A program made the position numbers and the translations under genes. Positions 18,090-27,800 of a DNA stretch of 64,000 nt are shown piece after piece; the first letter of the stretch is position 1, and each line of letters opens with the position of its first letter. The DNA comes from Flavobacterium oreochromis. GTDB taxonomy: Bacteria > Bacteroidota > Bacteroidia > Flavobacteriales > Flavobacteriaceae. The stretch spans positions 558,001 to 622,000 of the forward strand of contig NZ_CP067377.1 in the NCBI RefSeq assembly GCF_019565455.1, read 5' to 3'. The notes below the pieces were generated by a model. The model made no database searches and had not been told where the DNA came from. It saw only the letters and a program-made list of their open reading frames with translations.

Positions 18090-19487
18090 ATGAAAAAACT
18101 ATCCTATTTTTTTTTAATTATAACTTCTAGTATTCCATTAATAAATTGTTCCTCCACTCAAAAAATAGAATTAATGCAACCAGAGGCTGATACTGCTTTA
18201 CCGATTAATTACCCTACTCATTTATCTTATATTAATTTTCCTATTCAACTTACGGTAAAAGATATAGAAAACCAAACGAATAAAGCCCTCACAGGCTTAA
18301 TATATGAAGACAATAATTTAGACGATGATAAAATCATGGTTAAAATTTGGAAAAACAATCCTGTTATAATGAGTGAAAAAGATCATAAACTTCAAACTAT
18401 TGTTCCTTTAAAAGTTTGGGCGAAAGTAAAATATGGAACTTCTTTATTAGGGATTGACCTGTATGATACACGAGAATTTAATCTAAATGCCACTATAAAT
18501 TTACTAAGTAATGTTAACTTAACTAATTGGCAAGTAAACACACAAACACAACTAGAAAGTATTAATTGGAATGAAAGCCCAACTGTTAGTATAGCTGGAA
18601 AAGATATAAAAATTACGTATTTAATTAATCCTGCATTAAAATACTTTAAAAACAAAATAGAAAAAAGCTTGGATGATGCAATTGCTAAATCTCTAGATTT
18701 CAAAAAACAAATTTCTGATCTAATGCAAAAAGCAAGTGAACCGATAGAAATGAATAAAAATTATGAAACTTGGCTACGCATTAATCCACAAGAAATACAT
18801 TCAACCCAAGCTCTCTTAGAAGAGAACAAGATCAGTTTAAATGTAGGATTAAAATGCCAAATAGAATCTTTAGTTGGCCAAAAACCTAAAAATTTATTTG
18901 ACAAAAATAAACTCATTTTAAAAAGTACAGAACAACTACCTAATAAAATAACAGCTTCTCTAGTTGCATTATCTACTTATAATGATGCTTCAAGATTAAT
19001 AAATGCGAACTTTAAAGGTAAAGAATTCAGTTCAGGAAACCGAAAAATAAGCATCCAAAATGTTTCTATTTGGCATAAACATGGAAAAATGATTATTGCA
19101 CTAGATCTCTTAGGGAGTTTAAATGGGCGAATTTATTTAGCTGGTTTTCCAAAATATGATTCAGAAAAAAAAGAGTTTTATTTTGATGACTTAGATTATG
19201 CTTTAGAGACTAAAAGCAGATTGATCAAAACTGCTAATTGGCTGTTCCAAAGTGCTATTATTCAAAAACTAAAAGCAAACTGTAGATATTCTATTGCTTC
19301 TAACCTAGAAGAAGGTAAGAAGAGTATAATGCAATATTTAAACAATTATTCTCCTATGCAAGGTGTATATATAAATGGAAAATTAACACATATAGATTTT
19401 GACAGGGTAGAACTTACTAACGAATCTATTTTAGGTTTTTTAACTATAACAGGCAACTTAAAAATAGAAGTTAATGGTTTACAATAA
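18090..19487 (+). CDS. DUF4403 family lipoprotein
   Basis: The 465-aa product begins MKKLSYFFLIITSSIPLINCSS, a lipoprotein signal with LINC as lipobox. The body matches what I know of DUF4403: NYPTHLSYINFPIQLTVKDIENQTNKAL…GLIYED near the start, repeated beta-rich TULIP/BPI-like stretches, and a late GKMIIALDLLGSLNGRIYLAGFPKYD. Full length is usual for the family. Its function is not established, and its lipid anchor implies an envelope location. It is monocistronic between a divergent tolC and a bidirectional terminator. Confidence 0.88.
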   Translation: MKKLSYFFLIITSSIPLINCSSTQKIELMQPEADTALPINYPTHLSYINFPIQLTVKDIENQTNKALTGLIYEDNNLDDDKIMVKIWKNNPVIMSEKDHKLQTIVPLKVWAKVKYGTSLLGIDLYDTREFNLNATINLLSNVNLTNWQVNTQTQLESINWNESPTVSIAGKDIKITYLINPALKYFKNKIEKSLDDAIAKSLDFKKQISDLMQKASEPIEMNKNYETWLRINPQEIHSTQALLEENKISLNVGLKCQIESLVGQKPKNLFDKNKLILKSTEQLPNKITASLVALSTYNDASRLINANFKGKEFSSGNRKISIQNVSIWHKHGKMIIALDLLGSLNGRIYLAGFPKYDSEKKEFYFDDLDYALETKSRLIKTANWLFQSAIIQKLKANCRYSIASNLEEGKKSIMQYLNNYSPMQGVYINGKLTHIDFDRVELTNESILGFLTITGNLKIEVNGLQ

Positions 19488-19504
19488 ATGAGGTAAATTA
19501 TCCT

Positions 19505-19545
19505 AAAAAGAAAAGTTAACAAAATTGCTAACTTTTCTTTTTTTT
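19505..19545. terminator. Bidirectional terminator between DUF4403 and the oxidase cluster
   Basis: AAGAAAAGTTA (about 19508-19518) pairs with TAACTTTTCTT (19529-19539), followed by a T run to 19545. An A run precedes the left arm, so both strands carry a hairpin plus U tract. It overlaps the last codons of the small membrane protein gene on the minus strand. Confidence 0.75.
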
Positions 19546-19770
19546 ATATAGTTTATAAACATAATATCCTGCTAAACCAACTAATATGTAAGGTATTGCC
19601 ATTAAGTATACAATACCGTCATTTATTGCTTCTGCTTGCTCTACATTCCCTGTACTCTCTAATGATGCACGACACATAGCGCATTGTGCTTGCGAAGCTA
19701 TAGGTAGCAAACAATAAGCTATAAGTATTAGAATGTTTTTAACTTTTATTTTTTGTTTTTTAACTTGCAT
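19528..19770 (-). CDS. Small CxxC membrane protein of the oxidase cluster
   Basis: This 80-aa protein has an N-terminal signal/anchor (VKNILILIAYCLLPIASQAQ), then CAMCRASLES with a CxxC pair. A second hydrophobic segment (DGIVYLMAIPYILVGLAGYYVYKLY) leads to a lysine-rich tail. I recognise the pattern from Flavobacteria, where such a protein ends the cytochrome oxidase assembly cluster, but I know no assigned function. The CxxC could bind metal or act in thiol exchange (inference). Its start overlaps the DUF420 stop by 11 bases, implying translational coupling. Confidence 0.75.
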   Translation of the reverse strand: MQVKKQKIKVKNILILIAYCLLPIASQAQCAMCRASLESTGNVEQAEAINDGIVYLMAIPYILVGLAGYYVYKLYKKKKS

Positions 19771-20299
19771 AGTAAGGAGAAATCATTAAATAAACTATTA
19801 CACCTGTTACTGCAACATATAACCATAAAGGAAATGCCCATTTTGCAATTAATTTATGTCCATCAAAATTACCTGTTAATGCTCTTACATATGTTACCAA
19901 AACAATTGGAATAATACCTATTGACAAAACAACATGTGTAATTAAAATAAAGAAATAAATCGCTTTCATAATCCCAGTACCTCCATAAGGTGTAGCTTCA
20001 GATGTCATATGATACGCAACATACATTCCTAAAAAAGCTACAGAACAGGCTATTGCTGATTTTATTAGTCGTTCATGTAAAATTCGATTTCCTTTTTTTA
20101 TTGCTATGACAGCCCAAATAAGAAGAATTGCAGTCAAACCATTAATTGTTGCATAAATTGAAGGTAAGAAAGTCAGCGGTTTCACATCAAATCCAAAGTC
20201 TTTTAATTTAACTTTAAACAATAAAGCTACCACTAAAGGAATAGCAACTGACAAAATCGTAATTCCTATATTATACTTCTTCTCTATACTATTTTTCAT
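19760..20299 (-). CDS. DUF420 membrane protein
   Basis: The 179-aa product has five predicted membrane helices (about residues 11-30, 45-65, 85-102, 115-140 and 155-175). Conserved histidines fall in ILHERLIKSA, MYVAYHMTSE, LITHVVLS and NFDGHKLIAKW, the pattern of DUF420/CtaM-like proteins linked to haem-copper oxidase assembly. It lies between SCO and the small CxxC protein in one minus-strand run. An oxidase-assembly role is inferred from family and neighbours. Confidence 0.85.
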   Translation of the reverse strand: MKNSIEKKYNIGITILSVAIPLVVALLFKVKLKDFGFDVKPLTFLPSIYATINGLTAILLIWAVIAIKKGNRILHERLIKSAIACSVAFLGMYVAYHMTSEATPYGGTGIMKAIYFFILITHVVLSIGIIPIVLVTYVRALTGNFDGHKLIAKWAFPLWLYVAVTGVIVYLMISPYYAS

Positions 20300-20350
20300 A
20301 CTCTTTATTCTTGAAATTGAAACTGTTATTACTCTTAAATTTATTTCATA

Positions 20351-21034
20351 TTATTCAGCTAATAATTTTGATATATCTTGCTTAATTTGCTTAATTCCTT
20401 CTGGTTTTAATCCATCGTAATAAACTATAGGATTTCCGTAATTATCTTTACGACAACGTATATTTCCTTCTTTATCAATTAATGCAAACATGCCTGAATG
20501 TTCAAATCCTCCACTGACTTTTTTATTTTTTCCTACATACAGGTTAAATCCTTTTTGTGCTAAATCATATATCTTTTCTTGGTTACCTGTTAAAAAGTGC
20601 CAATTCATTCCTTTTAAATTTAAACTTTCTGAATGATCTTTTAAAACTTTTTGAGTATCTGTATCAGGATTAATAGTAATAGATGCAATACCAAAATTAG
20701 CATTAGAAGCAAAACTATCTTGTACTATTTTCATATTACGATTCATAATAGGGCAAATAGTAGGGCAAGTAGTAAAGAAAAATTCTAAAACAAAGACCTT
20801 TCCTTTGTATGTATTATTTGTAATTATCTTTCCTTCTTGATTCGTTAAAGAAAATTTAGGTGCTCGTCCTACTGTAAACAAATCACTTTTTCCAGCTCCT
20901 TGATCAACTAGAGTACTTAAGCGATCTCCTTTTACAATTTCTCCTTCTTTAATCCTTTTTATAATCTTAGGAATAAAAATGATTCCGAAAACTAAAACAA
21001 TAAAACTAACTCCTATATATGATCTATTCTTCAT
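20351..21034 (-). CDS. SCO family protein (Sco1/SenC copper chaperone)
   Basis: This 227-aa protein has one N-terminal membrane anchor (YIGVSFIVLVFGIIFIPKII) and a thioredoxin-like fold. The copper-binding CPTICP motif is at about residue 91 (FFTTCPTICPIMN), and the distal histidine is in GGFEHSGMFALID near residue 176. SCO proteins deliver copper to the CuA centre of cytochrome c oxidase subunit II. It begins two bases after the stop of the preceding membrane protein, so the two genes are tightly coupled. Confidence 0.95.
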   Translation of the reverse strand: MKNRSYIGVSFIVLVFGIIFIPKIIKRIKEGEIVKGDRLSTLVDQGAGKSDLFTVGRAPKFSLTNQEGKIITNNTYKGKVFVLEFFFTTCPTICPIMNRNMKIVQDSFASNANFGIASITINPDTDTQKVLKDHSESLNLKGMNWHFLTGNQEKIYDLAQKGFNLYVGKNKKVSGGFEHSGMFALIDKEGNIRCRKDNYGNPIVYYDGLKPEGIKQIKQDISKLLAE

Positions 21035-21036
21035 AC

Positions 21037-21729
21037 CTAATTAATTCTTGTATTATTATTTTTTTCATGTAAATGAAAATTCTCTTTATTTTTGTTTCTC
21101 TTTAAAGCTAGACGATATTCTCTTAAAAGTATTTTTATATCATCTGTCATTTCATTATGTAAGTCAGCAGCTGAAGTAGTATTATAACTTTCTCTATATT
21201 CTTCTACCCCTTCTTTATTTTTTCCTATACGCCCTCTGTGGTTTATATCTTTATCTAAAATCAGAACTTCAGAAGTAGCAAAATTATTATTCAATTTACC
21301 TCTTAATTTAAATGAATCATAATAGCTTTGAATTGCTGGTTTAGAAGCAAAAACCACGTGATAAGCTGACATGTTTTCTGTAAATCCAGCTAATTTATCA
21401 AATAATTCTTTAACTTCATTTTGAGTTCCTTCAACTGCTAAAAAAACAACTTGAAAATCTTTAAATCCGACGTACTTATCATAAATTTTCTGATTAAGAT
21501 TAAAAACATTTCCTTGAATTCCTTTAATATCATCACCTAAAAAACCTAAAACAGTTATTTTATTGATTAATGTTACAGGTTTCTTATCTAAGGATTCCCA
21601 TTTAGGCAAATCAAGATTATTTTTTGAAATAGTAGGCAAAAACAGCTGATTATGAGTAGCTGAAGCAAAAATCAGATAAATGACAATTGGAAAGACCAAT
21701 AATACTATAAGGATTATTTTTTTCTTCAT
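21037..21729 (-). CDS. Membrane-anchored protein of unknown function in the oxidase cluster
   Basis: From the ATG at 21729 the product is 230 aa. It has one N-terminal membrane helix (KKIILIVLLVFPIVIYLIFASA), then a globular extracytoplasmic part with a thioredoxin-like pattern (KITVLGFLGDDIKGIQGNVFNLNQKIYDKYVGFKDFQVVFLAVEG…) but no CxxC. The in-frame ATG at 21753 is rejected because it overlaps a -7 promoter box (21751-21758). I do not recognise a named family. Its place directly before SCO suggests a degenerate SCO-like or assembly protein (inference). Confidence 0.75.
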   Translation of the reverse strand: MKKKIILIVLLVFPIVIYLIFASATHNQLFLPTISKNNLDLPKWESLDKKPVTLINKITVLGFLGDDIKGIQGNVFNLNQKIYDKYVGFKDFQVVFLAVEGTQNEVKELFDKLAGFTENMSAYHVVFASKPAIQSYYDSFKLRGKLNNNFATSEVLILDKDINHRGRIGKNKEGVEEYRESYNTTSAADLHNEMTDDIKILLREYRLALKRNKNKENFHLHEKNNNTRIN

Positions 21730-21750
21730 AAAAAAGAATTTTGTGAGGTA

Positions 21751-21758
21751 CAAAAATA
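21751..21758 (-). promoter_or_regulatory. Candidate internal promoter in the oxidase cluster
   Basis: Minus-strand TATTTTTG (21758-21751) fits TAnnTTTG, comes directly after a terminator hairpin, and lies 21 bases before the ATG at 21729. It would drive the unknown protein, SCO, DUF420 and the small CxxC gene separately from the oxidase subunits. Confidence 0.5.
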
Positions 21759-21784
21759 AAAAAATCCCGACGTAAATCGGGATT
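21757..21784 (-). terminator. Terminator after the oxidase subunit IV gene
   Basis: A perfect eight-base-pair hairpin AATCCCGA/TCGGGATT (21784-21777 and 21770-21763 on the minus strand, six-base loop) is followed by a T run. It separates the ctaB-to-subunit-IV genes from the SCO group. Confidence 0.85.
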
Positions 21785-21804
21785 CTTTATGAATTAATAT
21801 GTTG

Positions 21805-22155
21805 TTAAAAATTCCACTTTATCGTTGAATTTTTGAACACCTCAAATACATAATCAGCCTCAACTAATAAGATAAAAACTAAATATATGATTAAGAATAC
21901 TAATGGTGCTACTATAGACCAACGTAAAGAAGAAACTTCTCCTTCAAGGTGCATAAACGACCACATAATCCCGTATGCTTTAGCTACTGTTAAGATAATG
22001 AAGATCCAATTAAGTAAATTTGTACCTAAAAGATTTGTAAAATAAAGTGCATGAGGTTTATAAATACCTAAGACCACTTCTATAATTGTTATAAGAGAAA
22101 GTATTCCAAAAACTTTCCAAATTTTTCCTGCGTTCGATTCGTGTGTGTGTGCCAT
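21805..22155 (-). CDS. Cytochrome c oxidase subunit IV family protein
   Basis: The ATG at 22155 (MAHTHESNAGKIWKVF) gives 116 aa with three membrane helices (about residues 13-30, 45-68 and 80-103). It includes GIMWSFMHLEGE, typical of the CyoD/COX IV small subunit of haem-copper oxidases. It follows the large subunit III gene by 19 bases and ends at a terminator. The catalytic subunits I and II are not in this window. Confidence 0.9.
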   Translation of the reverse strand: MAHTHESNAGKIWKVFGILSLITIIEVVLGIYKPHALYFTNLLGTNLLNWIFIILTVAKAYGIMWSFMHLEGEVSSLRWSIVAPLVFLIIYLVFILLVEADYVFEVFKNSTIKWNF

Positions 22156-22174
22156 AATCAATCTTACTTTTTTA

Positions 22175-23161
22175 TTATACTAAGTAGAAGAATGTAAATA
22201 CAAACACCCAAACTAAATCTACAAAGTGCCAGTATAAACCTACTTTTTCAACCATTTCATAGCTCCCTCTTCTTTGATAAGTACCTAATAATACATTAAA
22301 GAAGATAATAATATTGATAACCACACCTGAAAATACGTGGAAACCATGGAATCCTGTAATAAAGAAAAAGAAGTCAGCAAATAGCTTATTACCATATTCA
22401 TTTTGCTTTAAGTTAGCTCCTTCAACTACTGACTTAGCTCCTTCTAATCTTTTTAAAGATTCTTCACGAGTTAAAACAATTTTTTGTTTAGTTTCTGGGT
22501 TTACTTTTTCAGAACGGATTAACAAATCAGGATTTGCCTTAAAACCTTCTACCACTTCTGCAACAGATACAGAAGGTAATGCAGGTTCATCTACAAACCA
22601 TAAACCTTGATTGCGCGTGTGTTGCATTCTTTCTTCTGGTAAATTAGCAGCAAAATCATGTAGAGCCACACGCTTACCATTTTTATCAACAAATTGTAAA
22701 ATTGATCCCCCTTTAGTTTCTATCGCACCATACTCACCTTTGATAAAGTTCTTCCATTCCCACGCCTGAGAACCAACGAAGATTAAACCTCCAATAATGG
22801 TAAGGAACATATAGATTGCTACTTTATCTTTTTTCATTTGGTGACCTGCATCAACGGCTAACACCATCGTTACAGATGAAAAAATTAAGATAAAAGTCAT
22901 CAATGCTACATAATACATTGGAGCAGGTACTCCATGCATGAATGGGAAGTGAGTAAACACTTCATCGGCCAAAGGCCAAGTTTCAATAAATTTAAATCTT
23001 GAAAAACCGTAAGAAGCAAGGAATCCAGAGAAAGTTAAAGCATCTGAAACGATGAAGAACCACATCATCATTTTACCATAGCTTGCTTTCATAGGCTCGT
23101 TTCCGCCGCCCCAAACTTTACCTTCAGTACTCGTAGTAACTGTCGTTGCCATAGAATTCAT
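22175..23161 (-). CDS. Cytochrome c oxidase subunit III (long form)
   Basis: This 328-aa protein has subunit III helices split by a soluble insert. MMMWFFIVSDALTFSGFLASYGFSRF and the next three helices (to SQAWEWKNFI) precede an insert of about 100 residues (GEYGAIETKG…GANLKQNEYGNK). FADFFFFITGFHGFHVFSGV, with the conserved GFHG.HV histidines, and a final YWHFVDLVWVFVFTFFYLV follow. The insert is known in Bacteroidetes caa3-type subunit III. Start is at 23161 (MNSMATT) or 23152 (MATT). Confidence 0.93.
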   Translation of the reverse strand: MNSMATTVTTSTEGKVWGGGNEPMKASYGKMMMWFFIVSDALTFSGFLASYGFSRFKFIETWPLADEVFTHFPFMHGVPAPMYYVALMTFILIFSSVTMVLAVDAGHQMKKDKVAIYMFLTIIGGLIFVGSQAWEWKNFIKGEYGAIETKGGSILQFVDKNGKRVALHDFAANLPEERMQHTRNQGLWFVDEPALPSVSVAEVVEGFKANPDLLIRSEKVNPETKQKIVLTREESLKRLEGAKSVVEGANLKQNEYGNKLFADFFFFITGFHGFHVFSGVVINIIIFFNVLLGTYQRRGSYEMVEKVGLYWHFVDLVWVFVFTFFYLV

Positions 23162-23195
23162 TTTAAAAAGTTGTCAAATTTACATTTTTTATTTT

Positions 23196-23777
23196 TTATA
23201 CGAAATATAAAAACAGAAACAAATATACCCAAAGAAAATCTAAAAAGTGCCAAAACATCGCACCAAGCTCTATTCCAGCGGTTTGAGTAGAATTATACTT
23301 TTGTTTATAATGATTATAAATTATAATTAATAATGAAATTACACCTGCAAAAAGGTGAGCTAAGTGCAACAAAGTCAACATATACAAGAATGAAGTGGTT
23401 ACTGTACTTTCACTTCCTGTAAAATAATACCCCATTGCAATAATTTGACTAAACCCAACAAATTGTGAAAAGACAAACACTAACCCTAAAACTAATGTTA
23501 AACCTAAATAGAAAGAAGTTCTAGAACGATTATCTTTGCGTATAGCTAATTTAGCCAAATGAATTGTTATACTACTTAAAATAATTACAACAGTACTAAC
23601 CATAAAGGCAGGAGGTAAAATCATATCATGTACCCAATCTTTACGAGAAGCACTTACCAAATAAGCACTTGTAAGTCCTGCAAACATCATAAACATACTT
23701 AACATCCCAAATAACAGGATCAACTTGTATGAACGAACTTGTTTTTGTTTTTCTTCTTCTATAGTAATAACTTCCAT
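23196..23777 (-). CDS. Cytochrome c oxidase subunit III (short form)
   Basis: This 193-aa membrane protein has five helices. It opens KLILLFGMLSMFMMFAGLTSAYLVSASRKDW and ends LLHLAHLFAGVISLLIIIYNHYKQ…ELGAMFWHFLDFLWVYLFLFLYFV, the W.F.D..W pattern of subunit III. Its ATG overlaps the restored ctaB stop as TAATG, so the two are translationally coupled. Two subunit III-type genes in tandem are usual in Flavobacteria oxidase clusters. Confidence 0.93.
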   Translation of the reverse strand: MEVITIEEEKQKQVRSYKLILLFGMLSMFMMFAGLTSAYLVSASRKDWVHDMILPPAFMVSTVVIILSSITIHLAKLAIRKDNRSRTSFYLGLTLVLGLVFVFSQFVGFSQIIAMGYYFTGSESTVTTSFLYMLTLLHLAHLFAGVISLLIIIYNHYKQKYNSTQTAGIELGAMFWHFLDFLWVYLFLFLYFV

Positions 23778-24681
23778 TATCTTAAAAATTTATCTAAAAC
23801 ATATACTATTTGTAATAATGAGATATAGGTTACACTCACTAACATTAAACTCTTGGCTGCTTTTACGGTTTGTTGTTGATATAATTTTACCGCATATAAT
23901 AACATCCACCCCCCATTACTAAAACTAATAACGCTGAAAAACCAGACAAATACAACTGCCCAGTATAACCAAAACTAGGCAAAATAGAAGCTACAACCAA
24001 CCAAATTGTATATAATATAGTTTGCATAGCCGTTGATTTATCACGATTTCCTGTTGGCAACATAAAAAAACCACCTTTCTTATAATCATCAAACAAGAAC
24101 CAACCTATAGACCAAAAATGAGGAAACTGCCAAAAAAACTGAATTAAAAATAAAGTCCCTGCTTCAATACCAAAATGATTAGTAGCAGCAACCCACCCTA
24201 ACATAAAAGGAATTGCTCCTGGAAAAGCACCTACAAAAACAGAGAGAGGAGTTTTTGTTTTCATAGGGGTGTATATACTCGTATATAAAAAAATTGAAAT
24301 CGCACCAAACATGGCTGATTTTTCATTAATATTATATAGAATCACAACTCCTAAAACAGCTAGAATGGTAGCTATAAAAAAAGCCTTATTAACAGTCATC
24401 CTTCCCGATGGAATAGGTCTGTTTTTTGTACGATCCATCAACGCATCTAAATCCTTCTCAATAATTTGATTATACGCATTAGATGCTCCAACCATACAGT
24501 ACCCTCCTATTGCTAACATAAAAAGAGTAATGATTGTATCTTGGTTAATTTCGTTTACTCCTAGCATAAAACCAGCCACGGAAGAAAAAACAACACTAAC
24601 AGCCAAACCTGCTTTTGTTATCTCTTTGAAATCAATTAAAAAAGTCCTTAACAACAAAAATGTTTTATGAGTAGTACTCAA
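23777..24681 (-). CDS. ctaB: Protohaem IX farnesyltransferase (haem O synthase), one frameshift
   Basis: CtaB attaches a farnesyl tail to haem B, making haem O for the oxidase. Its motifs are VGASNAYNQIIEKDLDALMDRTKNRPIPSGR (the Asp-rich prenyl-diphosphate site near residues 68-98) and FFWQFPHFWSIGWFLFDDYKKGG. There are about eight membrane helices. The frame breaks at the C/G run 23909-23914. One extra base restores VMGGWMLLYAVKLYQQQ… and a stop at 23777 that overlaps the next ATG. The restored product is 301 aa, the usual length. The neat TAATG overlap supports the repair and the view that the break is an error. Confidence 0.94.
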
Positions 24682-24704
24682 AGTAAAAATTTTAAAAATT
24701 GCGA

Positions 24705-24712
24705 CAAAGATA
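24705..24712 (-). promoter_or_regulatory. Candidate ctaB/oxidase operon -7 box
   Basis: Minus-strand TATCTTTG (24712-24705) fits TAnnTTTG, 23 bases before the ctaB ATG at 24681. No clear -33 element was found. Confidence 0.45.
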
Positions 24713-24872
24713 CACTTTAGTTTAAAAGTATAAAAATCTAATTTATTTTTAATTTAAAAACTTAAACAAGGGTGTAATTACCTTATTATTAATGTATAAG
24801 AAGCACAAAAACTCCTCTTCACAATAGTTATACAAAAAAAACTATTAACTTTATAATTAAAAAACCAAAAAA

Positions 24873-27800
24873 ATGAAAACCCCAAATTTTCAAAGACAAA
24901 CACACTTAATACTATTATTTTTAAGTTGCTTTTTTAATAGTATAGCATTTGCACAAGTTCCAGATGCTGATAAAGCGACTACTGGTAGCGGACTTTATAA
25001 AGATCGGATATTTTGGTTAAATTGGGATCTAAATAAAGATGGGGTTGCTGGCGACTTAATTGTTAATGGTGTCACAAAAACTTTCACTTCTCCTGCTGGA
25101 GTTATTTACCAAGCCACAATATCAAATGTTACAGGCACTCCTAAATCTAGTAAGTCTTACGATTATTCTGGAAATAATTTTCCTGACGGATATGGTAATA
25201 TCGGTGGTAATACGGGAGCAGGTAATATTGTAGGTATAAATAATGGCTGCAATGCCTGCACTTCAACTTTTAGAATTACCATCACAGCCAATTATCCTAA
25301 TGGCATATCAGGTAATGTAGCAGCTTTTGTCATTGGAGGAACAGAAACTCTAGCAAGCACAAATGAATATTATCAACTCACAGTACCTTCAGGAACTGTA
25401 AGATACATGGATAAATACGTTAAAAATAACAACTGGGCTAATACATCTATAAGATTAGATGTCTCAAACTCAGGAAAAACTATAAAAGTGACAAACCCTG
25501 GCTCTGGAGATAGTAGAGGTGATGCCTTACTAATTGCCGAAGATGTTCCTTATATAGATGCTCAAGTAAAAGGAGGTGGAGGACAACACTTTGGTATAGG
25601 ATTTTTAGAAGACCTTGATTTTTCAGATGCCCCAAATTCATATGGAAAAGCTACTCATATCGTAAATAACTCGATACAAGGTGGAACTTTTATCTCTCCC
25701 AGTCAAAACACTTTAACAACAACTACCAATATATTAGACATACAAAAGGGATCTTTTATAAGTCCTAATTTAACACTTGGAAATAACATAGATGTAGAAA
25801 GCGCATATAATCCTGTAGCAACAGGCAACGACCCTAATACAGATGACATCACTGGAATTGATGATGAAGATGGAATACAAGATATTAATTGGTCTACTTG
25901 TAGTGGAACAATATTTGTAAAAAATACTACTGGTAATCTAGCTTATTTAAATTTATGGATAGATGCCAATTCTAATGGTCTTTTTGATAACAATGAAAAT
26001 GCTAGCATTTCAGTACCTTCAGGAACAAATGGAAATATGAGCATTCCCCTAAATTCAATAAATGGTTTAACTTCAGGTAATAGTTATTATGCTAGACTAA
26101 GACTATCCACAACTCAAAACCTACCTCCTTCTGGATTTGCTGCTGATGGAGAGGTAGAAGATCATTGGATAAATATCTATAAAACAACTTTAACAACCAA
26201 TCCTCTTAATAGTTGCGTAGGCTCTACAATAAATTTTTCGGCTATCTCTGGAATGCTTAATTACAATTGGACAGGACCAAATGGATTTACATCCAATCAA
26301 CAAAATCCAGTAATAACGAACAGTAATACTAATCATAATGGTATTTATACCTTGACTGTTACTACGCCAGGAGGTTGTAGTATATCTGACTCAACAAATG
26401 TAATAGTAAACCCTCTACCTACAGCTCCAATTATAGGTGCTATTACACAACCTAGTTGTGCCATGGGTACGGGAAGTGTGGCATTAAGTGGTTTGCCTGC
26501 CTCGGGTACTTGGACTGTAACGGCTTCGCCTGGGGGAATTCTATATCGGGAACGGGAACAAATGTGGTTTTTACGGCTCTAAATCCTAATACTAATTATA
26601 GTTTTGTGGTTACTAATGCTGCGGGGTGTTCTTCTATTCAATCAATAAATATAACTATAAACAATTCTATATGTGCCGTAACCGAAACAACAGCTCCTAT
26701 TAACGGCCTTGCAGGAGGAACTACTGCACCATTAACAGCAAATGATACATTAAATGGAGTAAATGTTACCATAGGTACAGCACCAGGCAATGTAAAAATA
26801 ACAGCTTCTACAGTACCTACAGGATCAGGACTAATAGTAAATCCAGACGGAACAGTTAGCATACCAGCCAATACTCCTTCAGGAACTTACACCGTTAATT
26901 ACACCATTTGTGAGATTAATAATCCAACAAACTGTAGCAACGTTAATTCTAATATACTAGTTAGCAATCCAACTATTATAGCGGTAACCGAAACAACAGC
27001 TCCTATTAACGGCCTTGCAGGAGGAACTACTGCACCATTAACAGCAAATGATACATTAAATGGAGTAAATGTTACCATAGGTACAGCACCAGGCAATGTA
27101 AAAATAACAGCTTCTACAGTACCTACAGGATCAGGACTAATAGTAAATCCAGACGGAACAGTTAGCATACCAGCCAATACTCCTTCAGGAACTTACACCA
27201 TTAATTACACCATTTGTGAGATTAATAATCCAACAAACTGTAGCAACGTTAATTCTAATATACTAGTTAGCAATCCAACTATTATAGCGGTAACCGAAAC
27301 AACAGCTCCTATTAACGGCCTTGCAGGAGGAACTACTGCACCATTAACAGCAAATGATACATTAAATGGAGTAAATGTTACCATAGGTACAGCACCAGGC
27401 AATGTAAAAATAACAGCTTCTACAGTACCTACAGGATCAGGACTAATAGTAAATCCAGACGGAACAGTTAGCATACCAGCCAATACTCCTTCAGGAACTT
27501 ACACCGTTAATTACACCATTTGTGAGATTAATAATCCAACAAACTGTAGCAACGTTAATTCTAATATACTAGTTAGCAATCCAACTATTATAGCGGTAAC
27601 CGAAACAACAGCTCCTATTAACGGCCTTGCAGGAGGAACTACTGCACCATTAACAGCAAATGATACATTAAATGGAGTAAATGTTACCATAGGTACAGCA
27701 CCAGGCAATGTAAAAATAACAGCTTCTACAGTACCTACAGGATCAGGACTAATAGTAAATCCAGACGGAACAGTTAGCATACCAGCCAATACTCCTTCAG

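Noticed and set aside
22314..22610. Plus-strand 98-aa frame inside the subunit III gene
   Set aside because: It is entirely opposite the conserved subunit III coding sequence and has no family resemblance or promoter.
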